Shown piece after piece: positions 55,975 to 64,000 of a DNA stretch of 64,000 nucleotides. This DNA comes from Exiguobacterium antarcticum DSM 14480 (GTDB taxonomy: Bacteria > Bacillota > Bacilli > Exiguobacteriales > Exiguobacteriaceae). The position numbers were made by a program, and so were the translations under genes. Below the pieces are notes generated by a model. The model did not search any database and was not told the DNA's origin. It saw only the letters and a list, made by a program, of their open reading frames with translations. Each line of letters opens with the position of its first letter. Positions within the stretch are counted from its first letter, which is position 1. The stretch is taken from contig NZ_JMKS01000005.1 in NCBI RefSeq assembly GCF_000685865.1, forward strand, positions 372,001 to 436,000. Direction: 5' to 3'.

Positions 55975-56924
55975 GGTTCAATAAATCGTGGTTATTTGTT
56001 TTAATCATCTGGATTTCGTCCGTTCTCATCATTTCGAATCTGTTTGTCCAAAAGGAAACCAATCCGAAGCGGGACGTCATCGGTTTTACGGTCGTCAATG
56101 ATAAACATGAATTTGCGCAACGGCTGATCAATGCTTTTAAAGCAGAAGCCAAGGCGAACAAATACGAAGCACTTGTTGCGACCTCACAAAATTCACGAAT
56201 CAGTGAACGGGAACAAATCTTAGAATTCATCCAACTAAAAGTGGATGCGATCTTCATTACGACACTAGACGATGTCTATATCGGCAGTGCGATTGAAGAG
56301 GCTAAACAAGCAGGGATTCCGGTATTTGCGATTGATCGGATGATTCGTTCAGATGCCGTCGTCAGTTCCATCACGTCGAACAACCAAGTAATCGGGGAGC
56401 AATTGGCTTCCTATATGAAAAATGAGTTGATTAGACGAACCGGACAGGCGAAGGGCCGCATCATCGAGATTGCCGGTACGGCAAACGTCTACACGACAAA
56501 TGAACGACACCGGGGATTTTTAAAAGGAATCGAGAACGAACCGGGTCTTTCCATCATAAATTCAGCTAGCGGAAACTACGATCCCGTCACATCGGAGCGT
56601 GTCATGCAACAGCTGATTGAGTCAGGAATCGCGTTTGATGCCGTCTACTGTCACAATGATGATATTGCGATGGGGGTACTCGAAGCATTGAAAAAAGCGA
56701 ACATTTCCGGAAAAATAGTTGTCGGAATTGATGGGAATCGTGCTATATTAGAAGCTGTTGACATGAAATCGATGGACGCGACGGTCGTCCAGTCCGCTGA
56801 AGAGATGATGAAAGTTGCCTTCAGCGCGTTGAAGCTTCATACGAAAAACAAAAAAATTCCTGATCGTTTCTATACGTATTCCTATTTGTATGACGGTAGT
56901 AGACCAATACCCATGTTGAACTAA
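55971..56924 (+). CDS. Membrane-anchored ribose/AI-2-type periplasmic-binding-protein-like receptor
   Basis: A 317-residue protein of the type I periplasmic binding fold (Peripla_BP_4, RbsB/LuxP-like). An uncleaved-looking N-terminal helix (SWLFVLIIWISSVLIISNLF) replaces the usual lipobox, so it stays membrane-anchored. The domain shows VIGFTVVNDKHEFAQRLINA, VDAIFITTLDD, AGIPVFAIDRMI, IGEQLASYM, GRIIEIAGTA, NERHRGFLKGI, AVYCHNDDIAMGVLEAL and VVGIDGN, all canonical ligand-pocket segments. It overlaps the kinase gene by 4 bp and has no transporter genes near it. The likely role is ligand sensing for the kinase, in the manner of LuxP with LuxQ. Confidence 0.85.
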   Translation: MRFNKSWLFVLIIWISSVLIISNLFVQKETNPKRDVIGFTVVNDKHEFAQRLINAFKAEAKANKYEALVATSQNSRISEREQILEFIQLKVDAIFITTLDDVYIGSAIEEAKQAGIPVFAIDRMIRSDAVVSSITSNNQVIGEQLASYMKNELIRRTGQAKGRIIEIAGTANVYTTNERHRGFLKGIENEPGLSIINSASGNYDPVTSERVMQQLIESGIAFDAVYCHNDDIAMGVLEALKKANISGKIVVGIDGNRAILEAVDMKSMDATVVQSAEEMMKVAFSALKLHTKNKKIPDRFYTYSYLYDGSRPIPMLN

Positions 56925-56992
56925 AGAAATAGATGGTGAAGGCGGACGATTCGCCTTTAATTGTTAAAGAAAGAGAAAGGATGGTGACAAAT

Positions 56993-58345
56993 ATGAATGG
57001 ATTCAGCCATTTTGATTTGCACCCGTTCGTCGTCGAAGCACTCGAAGACGCACGTATTAAAAAACCAACCGATATTCAATCCCGGATCATTCCGGCAGCG
57101 CTCAAAGGGCGGGATATCATTGGACAATCACAAACTGGAACAGGAAAAACGTTATCGTTCCTGTTACCAATCGTTCAAAACGTCAATCCAGCGTCACAGG
57201 AAATGCAGGCGATCATCGTTGCACCGACACGTGAACTCGCTTGGCAAATTCACGAGGAATTGAAATCAATCCTCGTCAAACAACCAGACTACATCAAAAC
57301 GAGTCTGATCACAGGTGGAATGGACCGCGAACGTCAAATTGGACGTCTCAAAGTGTCTCCACAAATCGTCATCGGAACACCGGGCCGCATTTTGGATCTG
57401 TTTAAAGAGCAAGCCTTGAAACCACATTTCGTCAAACATTATGTCATTGATGAAGCGGATCAAATGCTCGATATGGGATTCTTACCAGAAGTCGACCGGA
57501 TTGCGCAAGCTCTCCCAGAGAAATTGCAAATGATGGTTTTCTCAGCAACGATTCCAGAGAAACTGCAACCGTTCTTAAAAAAATACATGAACAACCCACG
57601 TTATGCACATGTGGATCCAAAACAACAGACAGCTAAGAAAATCGTCCATCATACCGTTCCTGTCAAACACCGTGATCGTTCTGATTTGGCATTGAAACTG
57701 GCAAAGGCGCTTAACCCGTATATCTGTCTTGTCTTTACGAATACAAAAACAGAAGCAATTGAACTTGAAGCCCTCTTCCTTGAAGCGGGACTCAATGTCG
57801 GTTCGCTTCACGGTGACTTACCGGCACGCCGTCGGAAACAAGCCATCAAGGAAATCAATGAAGCGAAGTACCAATACGTCATCGTGACGGATCTTGCAGC
57901 GCGTGGTATTGATATCTCAGGTGTCTCGCATGTCATCAACCATGGTATTCCAAAAGATCTTGATTTTTATGTACACCGCGTCGGACGGACAGGTCGTGTC
58001 GACCAAGACGGTTTGGCTTACACGCTATTCGAAGACCATGAGAATGGTTCAATCAACCGCTTAGAGGATCGTGGCATTGAATTTACGAACGTCGATGTGA
58101 AAAGCGGTCAAGTCAGCGAAGTCAAAGAACGCCGCCGTGCTAAACCAAACATGAAGACAGCCGTTTCGAAAACAGCACACAGTCGTTTATCTGGTGAAGC
58201 TGCAAAAGCGAAAAAACGCGTAAAACCAGGTTATAAAAAGAAACACCAGTATAAGCTGAAAGAAACAGCAAAACGCGAACGCATCAAGGAACAACGTGGA
58301 GTTGGTCGTGCCGAGCGTAAGGCGAATGCAAGCAAATCAAAATAA
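56993..58345 (+). CDS. cshB: DEAD-box RNA helicase CshB
   Basis: A 450-residue ATP-dependent RNA helicase. Motifs in order: Q-motif region KPTDIQSRIIP, I SQTGTGKT, Ia PTRELAWQ, II DEAD in YVIDEADQMLDMGF, III SAT, V TDLAARGIDI and VI HRVGRTGR. A long basic C-terminal tail (about residues 385-450, KKRVKPGYKKKHQYKLKE) should bind RNA. The ATG at 56993 follows AAAGGATGGTGA; earlier in-frame starts at 56981 and 56933 lack good sites. Gene position before nfo is as in B. subtilis; the protein is linked to cold-stress ribosome assembly. Confidence 0.94.
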   Translation: MNGFSHFDLHPFVVEALEDARIKKPTDIQSRIIPAALKGRDIIGQSQTGTGKTLSFLLPIVQNVNPASQEMQAIIVAPTRELAWQIHEELKSILVKQPDYIKTSLITGGMDRERQIGRLKVSPQIVIGTPGRILDLFKEQALKPHFVKHYVIDEADQMLDMGFLPEVDRIAQALPEKLQMMVFSATIPEKLQPFLKKYMNNPRYAHVDPKQQTAKKIVHHTVPVKHRDRSDLALKLAKALNPYICLVFTNTKTEAIELEALFLEAGLNVGSLHGDLPARRRKQAIKEINEAKYQYVIVTDLAARGIDISGVSHVINHGIPKDLDFYVHRVGRTGRVDQDGLAYTLFEDHENGSINRLEDRGIEFTNVDVKSGQVSEVKERRRAKPNMKTAVSKTAHSRLSGEAAKAKKRVKPGYKKKHQYKLKETAKRERIKEQRGVGRAERKANASKSK

Positions 58346-58384
58346 TGAATCTGCGGCGAATTCGTCGAGGATCAACCCTTTAAG

Positions 58385-58421
58385 CAAAGTTCACGGCATC
58401 GATCCGTGGACTTTGTTTTTT
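58385..58421 (+). terminator. Terminator of cshB
   Basis: Arms CAAAGTTCACGG (58385-58396) and CCGTGGACTTTG (58404-58415) pair with G-U allowed, followed by six T residues. Confidence 0.85.
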
Positions 58422-58491
58422 AGCATGGCTAAAGGTTCTTGTTTTTTTCGACATTTGGTACACTAGGAACAGAAGAAAGGTGGAAATTCGA

Positions 58492-59391
58492 ATGAAAATT
58501 GGTTCACATGTGTCCCTCTCAGGGAAAAAGATGTTGCTTGGTGCGAGCGAAGAGGCGGCATCTTACGGAGCGACGACGATGATGGTCTATACAGGAGCAC
58601 CTCAGAACACAAGACGAAAGCCGATCAGTGACCTCCGGATTCCGGAAGCCTTATTGCACATGGAGGCGAACGGGATTGAAGAAATCGTTGTCCACGCGCC
58701 TTACATCATCAACTTAGGAAATACGACAAAACCAGAAACATTTGAACTGGCGGTATCCTTCTTAGCAGAAGAGATTCGTCGGGCAGAAGCGCTTGAAAAG
58801 GCGAAGCATATCGTACTTCATCCGGGAGCCCATGTCGGCGCAGGAGAAGAAATTGGCATCAAACGAATCATTGAAGGACTCAATGAAGTGTTGACGGGAG
58901 ATGAACAAGTCAAGATTGCGCTTGAGACGATGGCTGGAAAAGGATCGGAAATCGGAAAGACGTTTGAAGAGATTGCAGAAATCATCGCCGGTGTAACCCA
59001 TAATGATCGTCTATCTGTTTGTCTCGATACATGTCACGTCCACGATGCCGGATACGACCTTGTCCATGACTTGGACGGGGTACTCGAACAATTTGATCGA
59101 ATCGTTGGCATCGACCGCCTTGGCGTCATTCATGTCAATGATTCAAAAAACATCCGAGGTGCTAAAAAAGACCGTCACGAAAACATTGGTTTTGGTGAAA
59201 TCGGATTTGATCCGTTACATCGGATCGTACATCACCGGGACTTGGCACATTTGCCAAAAATTCTTGAGACACCGTATATCGGACTTGATCCTAAAAAGAA
59301 AGTGGCTCCGTATCAAGAAGAGATTGCGATGTTACGCTCGGGGAATTTTGATGCCGAGTGGCGTTTACCACTGATCGGTACATCCATTTAA
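58492..59391 (+). CDS. nfo: Endonuclease IV
   Basis: Nfo cleaves DNA 5' of abasic sites in base-excision repair. The 299-residue TIM-barrel protein has [48 protein letters not shown] and [13 protein letters not shown]. Metal ligands continue in [22 protein letters not shown] and [20 protein letters not shown] precedes the ATG at 58492; an in-frame GTG at 58480 overlaps this site. It is followed, with an overlap-free gap of 20 bp, by an HNH-like gene that may share its transcript. Confidence 0.96.
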   Translation: MKIGSHVSLSGKKMLLGASEEAASYGATTMMVYTGAPQNTRRKPISDLRIPEALLHMEANGIEEIVVHAPYIINLGNTTKPETFELAVSFLAEEIRRAEALEKAKHIVLHPGAHVGAGEEIGIKRIIEGLNEVLTGDEQVKIALETMAGKGSEIGKTFEEIAEIIAGVTHNDRLSVCLDTCHVHDAGYDLVHDLDGVLEQFDRIVGIDRLGVIHVNDSKNIRGAKKDRHENIGFGEIGFDPLHRIVHHRDLAHLPKILETPYIGLDPKKKVAPYQEEIAMLRSGNFDAEWRLPLIGTSI

Positions 59392-59411
59392 ACGAGAGAG
59401 GTGTCTGTCGC

Positions 59412-60032
59412 GTGTGTCATCTACTAATCATAGAAGAGTCGGAATTTGCCTTACGTCAAGCGGTTGTCACGTATTATGAAACCAAAGAGCCGTTTTATTT
59501 GCCGGCAGAGTTATCCGAAGGGGAAGAAGTTTTTTTGGCAACGAAGGATGGAATCATCGCTTACGCCGAAGTCCTGTTCAGCGAATATACAACACGTCCT
59601 GCCGACCCTCACTGGTTGAGGGAGGCGGATGAACAAGAACAGACGTATGCTTGTCTGGATTTGATTAGTGTCGATTTACGTCATCCGTTGTTAGGTTCTT
59701 CGCTTCTAGGTTTAAAGATTACCCCAGGACAGATGGATCCGAAAATCAGACAATGGTTGGTAGAAGCATGGCAGGCGGGTCATTTCGAGTCTGATGTGAC
59801 GACCATCGAACAGGCGAAAGAACGTCGGATGGAACGGTTTCGGGAACGGAATCACCTGACGCCTTTAGAAAAGACCTGTGAGCTTTGTGGAAACACACAG
59901 CAATCGATCCTGGAATGGCACGAACATCAAGGCCATTTCCAAACGGTATGTCCGACCTGTCATCGGTTGGCACATCAAGGGTTGCATGAAATCAAGGATA
60001 TTGCAGCGACATCAGATGAATCATCACCGTAA
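59412..60032 (+). CDS. HNH-endonuclease-like protein with possible PUA-like N-terminal domain
   Basis: A 206-residue protein I cannot name. The C-terminal 50 residues carry a zinc-ribbon HNH pattern: CELCG, then LEWHEHQG, then CPTCHRLAHQ, matching CxxC-H-CxxCH..H of McrA-type nucleases. The N-terminal part (FYLPAELSEGEEVFLATKDG then IIAYAEVLFSEYTTRP) has the strand pattern of PUA/ASCH/EVE-like domains that often read modified bases or RNA. The GTG start at 59412 follows GAGAGGTG by 9 bases. It lies 20 bp after nfo and has its own terminator. A repair or modification-dependent nuclease role is a hypothesis; the HNH reading is moderately sure, the PUA reading weak. Confidence 0.6.
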   Translation: MCHLLIIEESEFALRQAVVTYYETKEPFYLPAELSEGEEVFLATKDGIIAYAEVLFSEYTTRPADPHWLREADEQEQTYACLDLISVDLRHPLLGSSLLGLKITPGQMDPKIRQWLVEAWQAGHFESDVTTIEQAKERRMERFRERNHLTPLEKTCELCGNTQQSILEWHEHQGHFQTVCPTCHRLAHQGLHEIKDIAATSDESSP

Positions 60033-60078
60033 CAGTAAGCAACCCGGATGTTCATCTCCGGGGTGCTTACTGTTTTTT
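60031..60078 (+). terminator. Terminator of the nfo/HNH genes
   Basis: Eighteen-base arms (60031-60048 and 60057-60074, two G-U/mismatch positions) with loop TGTTCATC, followed by T residues to 60078. Confidence 0.8.
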
Positions 60079-60092
60079 AGATGGTGTCCTCA

Positions 60093-60122
60093 TGATATAA
60101 TCAAGACTGATAATTATTATCA
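60093..60122 (+). promoter_or_regulatory. Extended -10 promoter and Fur box of the feo operon
   Basis: TGATATAAT (60093-60101) is a consensus extended -10. TGATAATTATTATCA (60108-60122) is a perfect 7-1-7 Fur box and starts at the expected transcription start. Iron-loaded Fur should shut off feoAB. Confidence 0.88.
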
Positions 60123-60150
60123 GTGAAAATGGAGTACTGGAGGAAAGGGC

Positions 60151-60387
60151 ATGACTGATTTAGCAATGATTCCAATTGATCAACCTGTTGTGATGACTGA
60201 CTTGAACAAAATAGAAGATCGACTCCGAAGACGGCTACTTGCGCTTGGATTTTATGAAGGATGTCCGGTCGTCGTCAAAAGACGAGCGAGCTTTCATGGT
60301 CCTTTGACGATAGAACAACGTGATCACCATCAAATGATTGCGATCCGAAGAAGCGATGCCAAGAATATCGGAGTGTTCTCACCATGA
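60151..60387 (+). CDS. feoA: Ferrous iron transport protein FeoA
   Basis: A 78-residue SH3-like cytosolic protein that supports FeoB. The fold signature RRRLLALGFYEGCPVVVKRR and IAIRRSDAKNIGV is present. TGGAGGAAAGGG precedes the ATG. It overlaps feoB by 4 bp and is under the Fur box at 60108. Length and position are typical. Confidence 0.92.
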   Translation: MTDLAMIPIDQPVVMTDLNKIEDRLRRRLLALGFYEGCPVVVKRRASFHGPLTIEQRDHHQMIAIRRSDAKNIGVFSP

Positions 60388-62360
60388 CTCAAAAAATCGC
60401 CCTGTTAGGGAATCCAAATACCGGGAAAACGTCTTTATTCAATCGATTGACAGGATCGTACGCTCATGTCGGAAACTGGTCTGGTGTAACGGTCGATAAA
60501 AAGGTCGGAAAACTGCACGGAAATCGAGGGCAGTTGATTGATTTACCGGGGATATATGATCTCGATCCACTGTCAGCAGACGAAGCAGTTGTTGCCCGTT
60601 TTTTGATGGAAGACTCGTTTGACGGCATGATCAATATCATCGATGCTTCCCAGCTGGAACGAAACCTACAACTGACGGCACAACTTCTGGAAATCGGAAA
60701 ACCCATTCAGATTGGGTTAAATATGATGGATGTCGCGCGTAATCGAGGAACGACGATTGATGCCAAACAATTAGCAACCGCACTCGGTGTCGATGTGTTT
60801 CCGATCGTCGCAAGAACAGGAGACGGCTGTGAAGTCTTGTTGTCGTCCATCGCCAACAAGGCGAACACACCTTTACGAATCGACTATGGTCCGGAGACGG
60901 AACAAGCCATCACGACGATTATCGAACAAGCCGGGTTGCTAGAAAATGAACGTTGGATGGCCGTTCAATATTTAGCAGGCAATCGGGTATTCGTCGAATA
61001 CCTTGAAACAAAAGCGCCGAGCATCATTGAAGTCCGGAAACAGTTGGAACATCAGCTCGGTCGGTTCATTCATGCGCATATTACCGAGTGCCGAAGAAAC
61101 TGGGCAATCGCCATTCGTGCGAGCTCCGTCGTCGAAGAAAAGTCAGAGCGAAAAACGTGGACGGATCGGATTGACGCAGTCGTCACACATCCGATTCTTG
61201 GATTACCGATTTTCTTTGCGGTGTTATACGTCTTATTCCATGTCACGTTTAACTGGATTGGAGCCCCCTTGTCGGATTTGTTGGCAACGGTCATTGAAGG
61301 CCCGATTTCGACGGGAGTCGTCTTTGTGCTGACACAACTTGGTGCATCCGGCTTCATCCAAGATTTATTAATCGATGGGGTCATCGCAGGTGTAGGTGGC
61401 GTCTTGGTGTTCGTACCTCAAATCTTTGTGTTATTTTTCTTCATCTCGTTTCTTGAAGATTCCGGATATATGGCGCGTGTCGCAATCGTCATGGACCGGT
61501 TCATGCAGATGGTCGGATTGAACGGGAAAAGTTTTATCCCGATGATCATTGGATTCGGGTGTAATGTTCCTGGGATCATGGCAGCACGGTCCGTAGAAGA
61601 AGAGCGGGAACGACTGGTGACGATCTTCATTTCACCGTTCATGTCTTGTTCGGCACGATTACCGATTTACGCTGTATTCGCAGGAAGCTTTTTTGCGAGT
61701 AATCAGGCATCGATTGTCTTATCACTTTATATTCTTGGTATCGTGTTAGCATTGCTTGCGGCAAAAGTGTTTTCAAAAGTCCTTGCGGCCGAAGATGCAA
61801 CGAGTTTATTTTTAGTTGAACAACCACCATATCGTGTTCCACAAGGGTTAACGTTATGGCGTAGTACTTGGCAAAAAGGGAAAGGATTCGTCCGGAAAGC
61901 AGGGACGTTCATCTTTGGCGGATCGGTTGTCATCTGGTTACTTGCCTATACCGGACCAGGGGGCTTCGATGTCAACATGAATGACAGTTTCCTGGCGATG
62001 ATTGGTGGTCTGATTGCAATGTTATTGATCCCACTTGGTTTTGGCACATGGCAGGCAGGAGCCGCCTTGATTACAGGTTTCTTAGCAAAAGAAGTCGTCG
62101 TCTCGACGATGGCGATTATTTATGCTGTAAATGAATCAGAACTCGGACGGCAATTGTCCGGACAATTTACACCGCTTAGTGCATACAGCTTCATGGCATT
62201 CGTTTTACTGTATGTGCCATGCCTTGCAACCGTAGCGGTCATTCGCCGAGAAGTCGGTAGTGTAAAATGGACCTGGATTGCGAGTCTGTACGGATTGTTT
62301 GTTGCGTATGGGATTTCGTTTTTGATTTACCAAACGGGACAAGCCCTAGGATTTTCTTAA
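60384..62360 (+). CDS. feoB: Ferrous iron transporter FeoB
   Basis: A 658-residue Fe2+ transporter. The N-terminal G domain has G1 GNPNTGKTSLFNRLTG, the switch region HVGNWSGVTVD, G3 DLPGIYDLDP and G4 NMMD. After a helical linker come two Gate motifs in the membrane part (FLEDSGYMARVAIVMDRFM, GFGCNVPGIMAARS, SPFMSCSARLPIYAVF with the conserved Cys), and a C-terminal GFLAKEVVVSTMAIIY. The operon feoA-feoB-Cys-rich protein is Fur-boxed. Identity is firm. Confidence 0.96.
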   Translation: MTQKIALLGNPNTGKTSLFNRLTGSYAHVGNWSGVTVDKKVGKLHGNRGQLIDLPGIYDLDPLSADEAVVARFLMEDSFDGMINIIDASQLERNLQLTAQLLEIGKPIQIGLNMMDVARNRGTTIDAKQLATALGVDVFPIVARTGDGCEVLLSSIANKANTPLRIDYGPETEQAITTIIEQAGLLENERWMAVQYLAGNRVFVEYLETKAPSIIEVRKQLEHQLGRFIHAHITECRRNWAIAIRASSVVEEKSERKTWTDRIDAVVTHPILGLPIFFAVLYVLFHVTFNWIGAPLSDLLATVIEGPISTGVVFVLTQLGASGFIQDLLIDGVIAGVGGVLVFVPQIFVLFFFISFLEDSGYMARVAIVMDRFMQMVGLNGKSFIPMIIGFGCNVPGIMAARSVEEERERLVTIFISPFMSCSARLPIYAVFAGSFFASNQASIVLSLYILGIVLALLAAKVFSKVLAAEDATSLFLVEQPPYRVPQGLTLWRSTWQKGKGFVRKAGTFIFGGSVVIWLLAYTGPGGFDVNMNDSFLAMIGGLIAMLLIPLGFGTWQAGAALITGFLAKEVVVSTMAIIYAVNESELGRQLSGQFTPLSAYSFMAFVLLYVPCLATVAVIRREVGSVKWTWIASLYGLFVAYGISFLIYQTGQALGFS

Positions 62361-62373
62361 GGGAGGAATGACG

Positions 62374-62556
62374 ATGCATCTGATCGACTTGTTTATTGGT
62401 CTACTCGTATTTGGTTATGCGGGTTTTTCGTTAGTCCGCTTCACGAAAAAAGCGAAAAAAGGAAAATGTGCGACCTGTGAGGTAGAGCCGACCTGCAAAA
62501 CAGCTTGTGATGACGTCAATTGGGACAACGTCATTGCAGAAGCATTAAAAAAATAA
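62374..62556 (+). CDS. FeoB-associated Cys-rich membrane protein
   Basis: A 60-residue protein with an N-terminal membrane helix (IDLFIGLLVFGYAGFSLV) and a Cys cluster CATCEVEPTCKTAC. This is the small FeoC-like partner common after feoB in Firmicutes, thought to bind iron or help FeoB assembly. The ATG at 62374 lies 8 bases after GGGAGGAATG; the ATG at 62368 is too close to that site. It follows feoB by 13 bp and precedes a strong terminator. Confidence 0.88.
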   Translation: MHLIDLFIGLLVFGYAGFSLVRFTKKAKKGKCATCEVEPTCKTACDDVNWDNVIAEALKK

Positions 62557-62558
62557 CT

Positions 62559-62602
62559 AAAAAGCGTTTTTCTTGTCCAATCGGAGAAGAAAAACGCTTT
62601 TT
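62559..62602. terminator. Bidirectional terminator between the feo operon and the XapX gene
   Basis: Perfect 16-bp arms (62559-62574 and 62587-62602) with A-run and T-run ends serving both strands. Confidence 0.9.
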
Positions 62603-62629
62603 ATGTGGAACGCACTGCACGTTAGGCAA

Positions 62630-62803
62630 TCAGAACGGCCAACGGTCAGCAACGAATAAAAATACTTTCATACCAAGAAACACACCGAAAATCCCGACGA
62701 TGGCCGGAAAAACGGGCGGAGCGGGAATTGGCAGTTTGAGAGCCGTGAAGACGACGCCACAGATGATACCGGCTAGCAAAGACAATAAAATTTGTTGAAG
62801 CAT
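62630..62803 (-). CDS. XapX domain-containing small membrane protein
   Basis: A 57-residue protein with two hydrophobic helices joined by KLPIPAPPVFP: QILLSLLAGIICGVVFTAL and AIVGIFGVFLGMKVFLFV. The PxPAPP loop between two helices is the XapX signature. Function is unknown in the family. The ATG at 62803 follows AAAGGACTGG; the upstream in-frame ATG at 62824 directly abuts that site. A cre-like sequence (62827-62840) lies just upstream, a weak match. It is convergent with the feo operon and follows ppk on the same strand. Confidence 0.75.
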   Translation of the reverse strand: MLQQILLSLLAGIICGVVFTALKLPIPAPPVFPAIVGIFGVFLGMKVFLFVADRWPF

Positions 62804-62877
62804 GAGGTCCAGTCCTTTCTTCATATGAAAAACGCTTACATGTTTATTATATGAAGATGTCTGACGTTAAACAACGA

Positions 62878-63999
62878 TTATTTTTTGGAAGAATTCGGAT
62901 CAAAGGTGATCTTCTCTTCTGATTTCTCAACCGGAATCCATTTTTGATCCAAAGGACGATCAAAAGAAGGTTTTGCTTTCAATTTTCCATTTGTATAATG
63001 TTGAATCAAAATTTGTGATTCGCAAGATTGTTTACCCTTAGTGACATAGTGATAGACACCATGTTCATCTTGCTCGCGTGCCTTGACGTTATCGGCTAAC
63101 GTCAGCGCCAAACAATCCTTGATATAGTTTTTCTGTTCTTCATCGATGATCGGGAAAAGAATTTCAATCCGTTTCCGCATGTTCCGAGTCATCCAATCGG
63201 CACTCGAACAATAGATCAAATCGTCGCCATTATGGTGGAAATAAAAGATTCGTGAATGTTCGAGATACCGGTCGACAACCGATGTGACACGAATATTTTC
63301 CGAGACGCCTTTGACTTGCGGACGAAGACAACAGACACCTCGTACGATCAATTCGATTCGGACACCGGCTCGCGAAGCTTGATACAGTTTTAAGATGATA
63401 TCTTTTTCCGTCAAACTGTTCATTTTAGCGACGATTCGTCCATTTCCATGTTTTTTATGGTATTTGATTTCTTCGTCAATCAACGATAAAAATTTCTCGA
63501 GCATCGAGTTTGGTGAGGTATGGAGCGCATTCCACTGTGGCTGCTCCCCGTAACCGGATAACCAGTTAAAGAAGTTCGTGGCATCTTCAGCAATCTGTTC
63601 GCGCGCTGTCAGAAGACCGATATCCGTGTACAACTTAGCCGTGGAATCATTATAGTTCCCCGTTCCAAGGTGGACGAATCGTTGGATGCGTCCTTCTTGC
63701 AGGCGGACGATCAATGTGATTTTAGAGTGGGTCTTTAAATCACTGTAACCATAGATGACGTGGGCTCCTACTTTTTCTAATTGTTTGGCCCATTCGATGT
63801 TTTTCGCTTCATCAAAACGTGCCTTCAATTCGACGAGGACCGTGACCTGTTTTCCGTTTTCAGCAGCCGTTTTGAGCGCTTTGATGATCGGAGAGTCCCC
63901 GGAGACACGGTACAACGTCTGTTTGATAGCCAGTACGTTTGGATCATTGGCAGCCTGGACGATCAACCGGACGACAGGATCAAACGTATGGTAGGGGTG
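62878..63999 (-). CDS. ppk1: Polyphosphate kinase (3' part; 5' end outside window)
   Basis: PPK1 polymerises ATP gamma-phosphate into inorganic polyphosphate. The frame remains open to the window edge and reads HPYHTFDPVVRLIVQAANDP across the last bases, so the visible 373 or so residues are the C-terminal half. The two catalytic histidine regions are present: YSDLKTHSKITLIVR and YLEHSRIFYFHH, along with FVHLGTGNYND, IVAKMNSLTEKDII and GVRIELIVRGVCCLRP. The tail after about 63060 is a species-specific extension. The gene is on the minus strand and ends 53 bp before the XapX region begins upstream of its start. Confidence 0.95.
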   Translation of the reverse strand, partial: HPYHTFDPVVRLIVQAANDPNVLAIKQTLYRVSGDSPIIKALKTAAENGKQVTVLVELKARFDEAKNIEWAKQLEKVGAHVIYGYSDLKTHSKITLIVRLQEGRIQRFVHLGTGNYNDSTAKLYTDIGLLTAREQIAEDATNFFNWLSGYGEQPQWNALHTSPNSMLEKFLSLIDEEIKYHKKHGNGRIVAKMNSLTEKDIILKLYQASRAGVRIELIVRGVCCLRPQVKGVSENIRVTSVVDRYLEHSRIFYFHHNGDDLIYCSSADWMTRNMRKRIEILFPIIDEEQKNYIKDCLALTLADNVKAREQDEHGVYHYVTKGKQSCESQILIQHYTNGKLKAKPSFDRPLDQKWIPVEKSEEKITFDPNSSKK

Positions 64000-64000
64000 A

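Noticed and set aside
62827-62840. A cre-like sequence just upstream of the XapX gene.
   Set aside because: Only 12 of 14 positions match, the mismatches are at one end, and no promoter could be placed with it; kept as a note, not a feature.

Overview
The window looks like a chromosomal segment of a low-to-moderate GC, non-sporulating member of the Bacillales, most likely Exiguobacterium or a close relative. This is an inference from gene content and order, from AGGAGG-type ribosome binding sites, and from the use of GTG and TTG starts. The right half follows the Bacillus subtilis order closely: rpsU-yqeY-nfeD-floA-phoH-pgpH-ybeY-dgkA-cdd-era-recO-(T-box)-glyQ-glyS-ccpN-yqfL-dnaG-sigA, then cccA-trmK-yqfO, ispH, cshB and nfo. 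The spore genes yqfC and yqfD, which lie between yqfB and phoH in B. subtilis, are absent. No rRNA, tRNA, CRISPR array, transposase or prophage gene was seen.

Layout. 0-1.2 kb: 3' part of mtaB, followed by an unusual 243-bp element built of nested inverted repeats. 1.5-14.4 kb: mixed housekeeping and accessory genes. These are an rRNA pseudouridine synthase, two tandem RarD-like transporters, deoC, a lipoprotein-chemoreceptor pair, a secreted M23 peptidase, an SDR enzyme, YkvA and DedA proteins, a HAD phosphatase, a lone PTS IIC protein and a zinc-independent oxidoreductase. 14.6-29.1 kb: a 12-gene cell-surface glycopolymer cluster, with glycosyltransferases and a methyltransferase, WecB/WecC enzymes for UDP-ManNAcA, a TagGH-type ABC exporter, an MBOAT/DHHW acylation pair and a LytR-CpsA-Psr ligase. 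29.3-33.5 kb: secreted pullulanase with a CcpA-type cre site over its promoter, convergent with a dicarboxylate/glutamate-type symporter. 33.8-53.1 kb: the conserved core described above, including a SigW-like promoter before nfeD-floA and a glycine T-box before glyQS. 53.1-60.1 kb: ispH, a histidine kinase coupled to a membrane-anchored sugar-binding-type protein, the DEAD-box helicase CshB, endonuclease IV and an HNH-like protein. 60.1-64 kb: the Fur-boxed feoA-feoB-Cys-rich protein operon, an XapX protein and the 3' part of polyphosphate kinase.

Compared with B. subtilis, where mtaB lies next to the rpsU region, about 32 kb sits between the two here. That interval holds most of the strain-specific surface, chemotaxis and polysaccharide-use functions. 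Two sensory loci share a design: a solute-binding-type protein overlaps by 4 bp a membrane signalling protein (chemoreceptor or histidine kinase), with no transporter permease nearby. The best candidates for something undescribed are the 243-bp structured element, the kinase/binding-protein pair, the lipoprotein/chemoreceptor pair, the glycopolymer cluster, the palindromic leader before its wecC operon, and the small HNH-like protein. Assignments rest on reading motifs and gene order only; no database search was run.
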